NCBI GenBank assembly: GCA_014239275.1
Contig: JAAZZF010000088.1
Coordinates: 1 to 49,717, forward strand
Direction of reading: 5' to 3'
DNA from: Flavobacteriaceae bacterium
Lineage (GTDB): Bacteria > Bacteroidota > Bacteroidia > Flavobacteriales > Flavobacteriaceae
DNA: 49,717 nt
Both the position numbers and the translations under genes were made by a program. This document shows positions 43,893 through 49,717 of the stretch, piece after piece (position 1 is the first letter of the stretch; each line of letters begins with the position of its first letter). The notes beneath the pieces are model-generated. The model did no database searches, was not told the origin of the DNA, and saw only the letters and a list, made by a program, of their open reading frames with translations.

Positions 43893-45488
43893 ATGAATAA
43901 GAAGATTTATTTTACTCTAATTTTTATAATGAGTATTGCTCTTATAGGTATCATATTGGTCCAAGGTTTTTGGATTAAAACTACATTAGATAATAAAGAA
44001 GAACAATTTTCTTTAAATATAAATCAAGCATTAAAATCAGTTTCTGAACAAATTCAAAGCAGAGAATTAAGAGATTATTTAGCTGTATATCAAAAATTAG
44101 TAGATAGTATAGGTTCGCCAAAAGAATCCCAACTAACTGCAGTTTTTAAATATGTTGAAAGAAACGAAAATACTAATCAAACTTATATATATTCTCATGG
44201 AATATTAGAAGAAGATTATAATATTTCTGCTAAATTATTTGAACCTAATGTCAGTGATACCTCTTCAATTCTAGAATATAAAGGTTTAAAGACAACGACT
44301 ATAATTGATGAAGCATTTGATAGAGAAATGAAAAATATGAGTAGTATTGAAAGGTTGCAAAGAGTTGAAAGACTTTCTTTGATGGATAAAGCTAAATATG
44401 CTTCTGTATTTATGGAACTTGCTGCATTAAAACCTATTCATAGAAGATTAACCAATGTTGAACTTGAACTTTTATTACAGAGAGAATTAAGAGATAGAGA
44501 TATTGATATTCCTTTTCAATATAGAGTTTTTAATGGAAGTTTTGCTACAAAAGTAGGATCAGATAATTATACAAATTTATATGGTTTGAAAAAATATAAA
44601 TCTCCATTATTTGTTAATGAGAAAGGAGATAGTGACTTTGAATTAGTTATTGCTTTTCCAGAAAGAAAACTATATATAAGATCTTCATTAATTAATTTAA
44701 TTCTTTTATCACTATTATTTACTTTAACAATAATTATAACTTTTTCTTCTACTATTTATCAAATTTTAAAACAAAAAAAAGTATCTGAAATAAAATCAGA
44801 TTTTATTAATAACATGACACATGAGTTTAAAACTCCAATTGCTACAATTAAATTGGCATTAGATGCAATAAATAATGATAAAATACAAAATGACTTGAAT
44901 AAAAGAAATAAATATTTAAAAATGATAAAGGATGAGAATGAAAGAATGAATTTTCAGGTTGAAAATGTATTGAGGATGTCTCAGCTAGAAAGAAAAGAAA
45001 ATATTTTAAAAAAATCTATTTGTGATATTCATGATATTTTAGAAAAAGCTATTTCTCATTTAGATTTATTATTTAAAGATAGAAATGTTGATGTTTCATT
45101 AAATTTTTCTGCTTTAAAGTCAAAAATTTTTGTTTCAAATGAAAATTTAATTAATGTTTTTGTTAATATATTAGAAAATGCTATTAAATATTCTAAAGAA
45201 GATCCTAAAATTAGTATTCAAACTTCTAATTTAGAAAATTCATTATTGGTTAAAATTAAAGATAATGGTATGGGAATGAATACAGATGTTAAAGACAAGA
45301 TATTTCAAAAATTTTATAGAGAAACCACAGGAGATATTCATAATGTTAGAGGACATGGCTTAGGTCTATCTTATGTTAAAAAGATATTGGATTTACATAA
45401 TGGCACAATTTATGTAGAAAGTAAAGTAGGAGTTGGAAGTACTTTTTCTATAAACCTTCCAATAAATAATTTAAAAAACAAAGAATGA
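43893..45488 (+). CDS. Sensor histidine kinase
   Basis: Two TM segments; KSDFINNMTHEFKTPIATIKLALDAI (H box), NVFVNILENAIKYS (N box), DNGMGM, GHGLGLSYVKKI. Confidence 0.96.
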   Translation: MNKKIYFTLIFIMSIALIGIILVQGFWIKTTLDNKEEQFSLNINQALKSVSEQIQSRELRDYLAVYQKLVDSIGSPKESQLTAVFKYVERNENTNQTYIYSHGILEEDYNISAKLFEPNVSDTSSILEYKGLKTTTIIDEAFDREMKNMSSIERLQRVERLSLMDKAKYASVFMELAALKPIHRRLTNVELELLLQRELRDRDIDIPFQYRVFNGSFATKVGSDNYTNLYGLKKYKSPLFVNEKGDSDFELVIAFPERKLYIRSSLINLILLSLLFTLTIIITFSSTIYQILKQKKVSEIKSDFINNMTHEFKTPIATIKLALDAINNDKIQNDLNKRNKYLKMIKDENERMNFQVENVLRMSQLERKENILKKSICDIHDILEKAISHLDLLFKDRNVDVSLNFSALKSKIFVSNENLINVFVNILENAIKYSKEDPKISIQTSNLENSLLVKIKDNGMGMNTDVKDKIFQKFYRETTGDIHNVRGHGLGLSYVKKILDLHNGTIYVESKVGVGSTFSINLPINNLKNKE

Positions 45489-46189
45489 AAAATAGTGATA
45501 AAAATATTTTATTGGTTGAGGATGATATTAATTTTGGAGCATTATTAAATGATTTTCTGACCCTTCATTCTTATAATGTGGTTTTAGCAAAAAACGGAAT
45601 TGAAGGATTAGAAAAATTTAAAAAATCTCAATTTGGTTTATGTGTTTTAGATGTTATGTTGCCTTTTAAAGACGGCTTTACTTTAGCAAAAGAAATTAGA
45701 GAAATTGATAAAGATGTTCCATTGTTTTTTTTAACTGCAAAGACTTTAAAAGAAGATGTTTTAAAAGGTTACAAAATTGGAGCTGATGATTATTTAACTA
45801 AACCTTTTGATTCTGATATCTTACTACTTAAAATTAAATCTATTTTTAAAAGAAAACAGCTAATAAATAGTAGAGAGATTGTTAAACATGAATTTGAATT
45901 TGCTAAATTTAAATTCAATTCAAAATTAAGAACATTACAATTTGAGTCAGAACCTATTATAAAATTATCTCCTAAAGAAAATCAATTATTAAGGATGCTA
46001 TTAAACTACCTTAATGATTTAATGCCTAGAGAATTAGCTTTAGTAAAAATATGGAATGATGATAATTATTTTACTTCAAGAAGTATGGATGTTTATATTG
46101 CTAAAATTAGAAAATATTTGACCAAAGACCCAAGTGTTGAAATTCAAAATATTCATGGAGAAGGATTTAGATTAGTTATAAACAAATAA
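45485..46189 (+). CDS. OmpR-family response regulator
   Basis: ILLVEDDINFGALLNDFL, CVLDVMLPFKDGF, FFLTAKTLKEDVLKGYKIGADDYLTKPF; winged-helix C-terminus; ATGA overlap with kinase. Confidence 0.96.
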   Translation: MKNSDKNILLVEDDINFGALLNDFLTLHSYNVVLAKNGIEGLEKFKKSQFGLCVLDVMLPFKDGFTLAKEIREIDKDVPLFFLTAKTLKEDVLKGYKIGADDYLTKPFDSDILLLKIKSIFKRKQLINSREIVKHEFEFAKFKFNSKLRTLQFESEPIIKLSPKENQLLRMLLNYLNDLMPRELALVKIWNDDNYFTSRSMDVYIAKIRKYLTKDPSVEIQNIHGEGFRLVINK

Positions 46190-46191
46190 TG

Positions 46192-47094
46192 TTATTTTTT
46201 TGTTCTTGGATGAAATTTCATCATTGAATCGATTAAGTGCTTCTTGTTTACGTGTAAATATCTTTCAGTTGTTGTTATGCTTTCATGTCCCATCATTTTT
46301 TGAATTGTTATTAAATCTGCTCCATTTTCTATTAAGTGAGTTGCAAAAGAATGCCTTAATGTATGTGGCCCTATTTTTTTCTTAATATTTGATGCATTTT
46401 TTAATTTTTTTAGAATTAGAAAGATCATAACTCTTGAAAGTATAGTTCCTCTTTCATTTAAAAAAAGGGTATCTTCAAAACCTTTTTTTATTTTTTGATA
46501 AGACCTTACATTTTGCAGATAGTTATTAATATATATTTGAGATTGTTTACTAATTGGCACAAACCTTTCTTTATTTCCCTTTCCAGTAACTTTTATTAAT
46601 GATTCTTTAAAAAATAAATCAGAAATTTTTAAATTAATTAGTTCAGAAACTCTAAGTCCACAACTATATAATAATTCTATAATAGCAACATTCCTTAATC
46701 CAGTTTTAGAACCTAATTTAATAGTGGATATAATTTTATCAATTTCTTCTATCGTTAGTGTATTTGGAAGATTAGTTCCTAATTTAGGAGATTCTATATT
46801 ATCCATTGGGTTCTTCTCAATTAAATTTTCTAATATTAAATAATCGAAGAAACGCCTAATTCCTGATATAATTCTAGCTTGAGTAGGGGGTTTAACTTTT
46901 TTTGAAATATTATATATAAATTCTTTTGTAATTTTTGATGTTAACTCATTTGGATTTTTTTCAATTTTATTTTTTTTCAAAAAATTAATCAGTTTTTTTA
47001 TATCAAATAAATAACTTTCTATTGTATTTATAGATAAATTTCTTTCTATTTTAAGATAATTTTTAAAATTATCAAGGGCTACATCCCAATTCAT
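46192..47094 (-). CDS. xerD: Site-specific tyrosine recombinase XerD
   Basis: Catalytic motifs LYSCGLRVSELINL, HTLRHSFATHLIENGADL, MGHESITTTERYLH. Confidence 0.93.
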   Translation of the reverse strand: MNWDVALDNFKNYLKIERNLSINTIESYLFDIKKLINFLKKNKIEKNPNELTSKITKEFIYNISKKVKPPTQARIISGIRRFFDYLILENLIEKNPMDNIESPKLGTNLPNTLTIEEIDKIISTIKLGSKTGLRNVAIIELLYSCGLRVSELINLKISDLFFKESLIKVTGKGNKERFVPISKQSQIYINNYLQNVRSYQKIKKGFEDTLFLNERGTILSRVMIFLILKKLKNASNIKKKIGPHTLRHSFATHLIENGADLITIQKMMGHESITTTERYLHVNKKHLIDSMMKFHPRTKK

Positions 47095-47145
47095 ATATAA
47101 AATTGCTTAATTAAATGCTATATTCATATTTAAAAAAATATTTTA

Positions 47146-47571
47146 ATGAAATTACAAATTATTAATGGTCCCAATTTAAATTTATTAGGAACAAGAGAAA
47201 AAGATATCTATGGTGATCAGAATTTTGAAGTTTACTTTAAAAAATTAAAATCAAAGTTTAAAAGTATTGAACTACATTATTTTCAATCCAATATTGAAGG
47301 TGAATTAATTGATAAAATTCAAGATGTTGGATTTGATTTTGATGGAATAATTATTAATGCTGCTGCTTATACTCATACATCAGTAGGAATAGGTGATGCA
47401 ATTAGGTCAATATCGATTCCAGTTATAGAAGTTCATATTTCAAATACATATTCAAGAGAAGAATTTCGTCAAAAATCATTTTTAAGTGCCCATGTAAGGG
47501 GGATAGTTATGGGTTTTGGATTAATGAGTTATGATTTAGCTATCTCAAGCTTCATTGAAAATTATAAGTGA
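47146..47571 (+). CDS. aroQ: 3-dehydroquinate dehydratase, type II
   Basis: IINGPNLNLLGTREKDIYG, SNIEGELIDKIQ, IINAAAYTHTSVGIGDA, EVHISNTYSREEFR. Confidence 0.97.
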   Translation: MKLQIINGPNLNLLGTREKDIYGDQNFEVYFKKLKSKFKSIELHYFQSNIEGELIDKIQDVGFDFDGIIINAAAYTHTSVGIGDAIRSISIPVIEVHISNTYSREEFRQKSFLSAHVRGIVMGFGLMSYDLAISSFIENYK

Positions 47572-48956
47572 ATAACTTCACCATATGCATCTGCAACAGC
47601 CTCCATTACAGCTTCACTCATTGTAGGATGTGGATGAATAGCCTTAAGTACCTCATGCCCAGTAGTTTCTAACTTTCTTCCTAAAACTACTTCTGCTATC
47701 ATGTCTGTAACTCCTTCACCAATCATATGACATCCAAGCCATTCTCCATATTTAGAATCAAAAATAACTTTCACAAATCCTTCACTTTTACCTGATGCTT
47801 GCGCTTTACCAGATGCACTAAATGGAAATTTCCCCACTTTAATATCGTAACCTTTCTCAATAGCTTTTTCTTCTGTTAGACCAACTGATGCAATTTCTGG
47901 CGAACAATAAGTGCACCCAGGAACATTATTATAATCTAGGGGAGACACATCCATATTAGCAATTTTTTCAACACAAAGAATTCCTTCTGCTGAAGCTACA
48001 TGTGCTAGAGCTTGCCCTTTAACAACATCACCAATTGCATAATACCCTTTAACATTAGTTTGGTAATATTCATCAACTAAAATTTTATCATTTTCTAATT
48101 TAATACCAATATCTTCTAAACCAATGTTTTCAGTATTTGATTTAATTCCAACTGCACTTAAAACAATTTCTGAATTAATTTTTGTTTTTTCTCCTTTAGA
48201 AGATTCAAGATAAACTTCTACATCATTATCAGTTATTTTTGCTTCTTTTACTTCCGATGAAGTAAAAATTTTAATCCCTTTTTTCTTGAAATTTTTTTCT
48301 AATTCTTTAGAAATTTCTTTGTCTTCAACAGGAACTATTCTATCTAAATATTCAATTATAGTAACATTAGATCCCATTGAATTATAAAAAAATGCAAACT
48401 CAATTCCAATAGCACCAGATCCAACAATTATAATATCCTTTGGTTGTGTATTTAATGTCATAGCTTCCCTATATCCAATAATATTCTTGCCATCTTGTTT
48501 TAAACTGGCTATTTCTTTAGACCTTGCTCCAGTAGAAATTATTATTTTTTCAGAGAATATAATTGTTTCCTTACTTGATTCATCAGTAATGGTAACGGTA
48601 TGATCATTAGTTAATCTGCCAAATCCGTTAAAAACTTTAATTTTATTCTTTTTCATTAAAAAATTAACACCCTTACTCATTTTGTCAGCAACTTTTCTAC
48701 TTCTTTTAACAACAGAATTAAAATTTTTATTAACATCATTGACGCTTATTCCATAATCTTCTGCATTTTTTAAATATTCAAAAACTTGTGCGGATTTTAA
48801 TAAAGCTTTTGTTGGAATACACCCCCAATTTAAACAAATACCACCCAAGCTTTCTTTTTCAATTATAGCAGTTTTTAAACCAAGTTGAGAAGCTCTAATA
48901 GCAGTAACATAACCACCCGGTCCACTTCCTAAAACTATCAAATCAAATTTTTCCAT
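47562..48956 (-). CDS. lpdA: Dihydrolipoyl dehydrogenase
   Basis: VLGSGPGGYVTAIRASQLG, GGICLNWGCIPTKALL (CxxxxC), YAIGDVVKGQALAHVASAEG, HPHPTMSEAVMEA. Confidence 0.97.
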   Translation of the reverse strand: MEKFDLIVLGSGPGGYVTAIRASQLGLKTAIIEKESLGGICLNWGCIPTKALLKSAQVFEYLKNAEDYGISVNDVNKNFNSVVKRSRKVADKMSKGVNFLMKKNKIKVFNGFGRLTNDHTVTITDESSKETIIFSEKIIISTGARSKEIASLKQDGKNIIGYREAMTLNTQPKDIIIVGSGAIGIEFAFFYNSMGSNVTIIEYLDRIVPVEDKEISKELEKNFKKKGIKIFTSSEVKEAKITDNDVEVYLESSKGEKTKINSEIVLSAVGIKSNTENIGLEDIGIKLENDKILVDEYYQTNVKGYYAIGDVVKGQALAHVASAEGILCVEKIANMDVSPLDYNNVPGCTYCSPEIASVGLTEEKAIEKGYDIKVGKFPFSASGKAQASGKSEGFVKVIFDSKYGEWLGCHMIGEGVTDMIAEVVLGRKLETTGHEVLKAIHPHPTMSEAVMEAVADAYGEVIHL

Positions 48957-48961
48957 ATTTA

Positions 48962-49420
48962 TTATTTTTTGTTAAATGACAATGCAGCTGAGTTAATACA
49001 ATATCTTTTTCCTGTTGTTTCTTTTGGGCCATCATTAAATATATGCCCAAGATGACCATCACATTTAGAACATTTGACCTCAATTCTTTTCATATTATGA
49101 GAAAGATCTTCTACATAAACAATTGAATTAGGTATTGCTTTATCAAAGCTTGGCCAACCACAATTGCTTTCATATTTATTTACACTTGAAAATAGAGTTT
49201 GACTGCAACCCTTACACTTATAAGTTCCATTTTCAAAATGTAAATTATATTCACCTGTAAACGGTCTTTCTGTATATGATTTTCTTAAAACCTGATAACT
49301 TAGATTTTCTAAATCATTTTTCCATTCTAAATCAGATTTTTGAATTTGTTTTTTTTCTTGAGAGAAATTAGAATTTGTCATAACTATACTTATTATAAGA
49401 ATGATATAAATGTTTTTCAT
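48962..49420 (-). CDS. msrB: Peptide-methionine (R)-S-oxide reductase MsrB, with signal peptide
   Basis: Signal peptide; RPFTGEYNLHFENGTYKCKGCSQTLFSS, YESNCGWPSFDKAI, CSKCDGHLGHIFNDGPKETTGKRYCINSAAL. Confidence 0.97.
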   Translation of the reverse strand: MKNIYIILIISIVMTNSNFSQEKKQIQKSDLEWKNDLENLSYQVLRKSYTERPFTGEYNLHFENGTYKCKGCSQTLFSSVNKYESNCGWPSFDKAIPNSIVYVEDLSHNMKRIEVKCSKCDGHLGHIFNDGPKETTGKRYCINSAALSFNKK

Positions 49421-49717
49421 TTGTTTATTTTAAGAGCTTTAAAAATTAATGCATTCTTAGTAACACAGTGTCGATTCCCTGTAGTTTCAGGACCATCATT
49501 CCATACATTACCTATGTGTGCTCCACATTTTTTACATTCAAGCTTTGTTTTATTTATAAATTGTTTATCATATTTGACCTTGTCATCAATAGACTTGTCA
49601 AAACTTTCATCATCAAAGTCTGATTTATAGTTATTTTCAGATTTATAAAGAGGAGAATTACATTTTTTACAATGATAAATACCTTTATTATAATCAATAT
49701 TATTTGTTGATAAATCT
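49417..49717 (-). CDS. Diverged MsrB-like protein (C-terminal part; 5' end outside window)
   Basis: Reverse-strand frame: DLSTNNIDYNKGIYHCKKCNSPLYKSENNYKSDFDDESFDKSIDDKVKYDKQFINKTKLECKKCGAHIGNVWNDGPETTGNRHCVTKNALIFKALKINK*; 4-bp ATGA overlap with msrB start. Confidence 0.88.
   Translation of the reverse strand, partial: DLSTNNIDYNKGIYHCKKCNSPLYKSENNYKSDFDDESFDKSIDDKVKYDKQFINKTKLECKKCGAHIGNVWNDGPETTGNRHCVTKNALIFKALKINK

Noticed and set aside
49340-49630. 96-aa + strand ORF at right edge
   Set aside because: Antisense to msrB start and the MsrB-like paralogue, which have clear homology on the minus strand.

Overview
This is an AT-rich (low-GC) bacterial chromosome segment. Gene content and gene order look like a marine Flavobacteriia/Bacteroidota genome with a compact, streamlined layout. 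It is almost entirely housekeeping: ndk, recF, ribH, aroK, split transketolase, tgt, accA, dnaB, rplT-rpmI-infC-thrS, murQ, a TonB-dependent receptor with a DUF4249 partner, icd, rplS, trmD, a Do-type protease, dapF, mltG, dnaA, ribD, prmC, ligA, a split 5'-nucleotidase, dapA, bamD-rpoZ-coaBC-DUF4835-recN, fabI, coaE, a two-component system, xerD, aroQ, lpdA and msrB. There is one cluster of three tRNA genes (Leu-GAG and two Lys-UUU). I saw no mobile element, CRISPR array, phage, restriction/defence cassette or obvious new multi-gene system. Features missing from or mis-bounded in the ORF track: a partial DUF2520/Rossmann gene at the left edge, a longer infC that probably starts at AUA, an EamA/DMT transporter pseudogene remnant after lptF/G, and a partial diverged MsrB-like gene at the right edge. 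The best candidates for a second look are two structured intergenic RNA elements in front of ribosomal-protein genes (rplS leader, rpmI-rplT spacer), the non-canonical infC start, the EamA remnant, the MsrB-like paralogue with a rebuilt active site, and consistently abutting or overlapping convergent gene ends.
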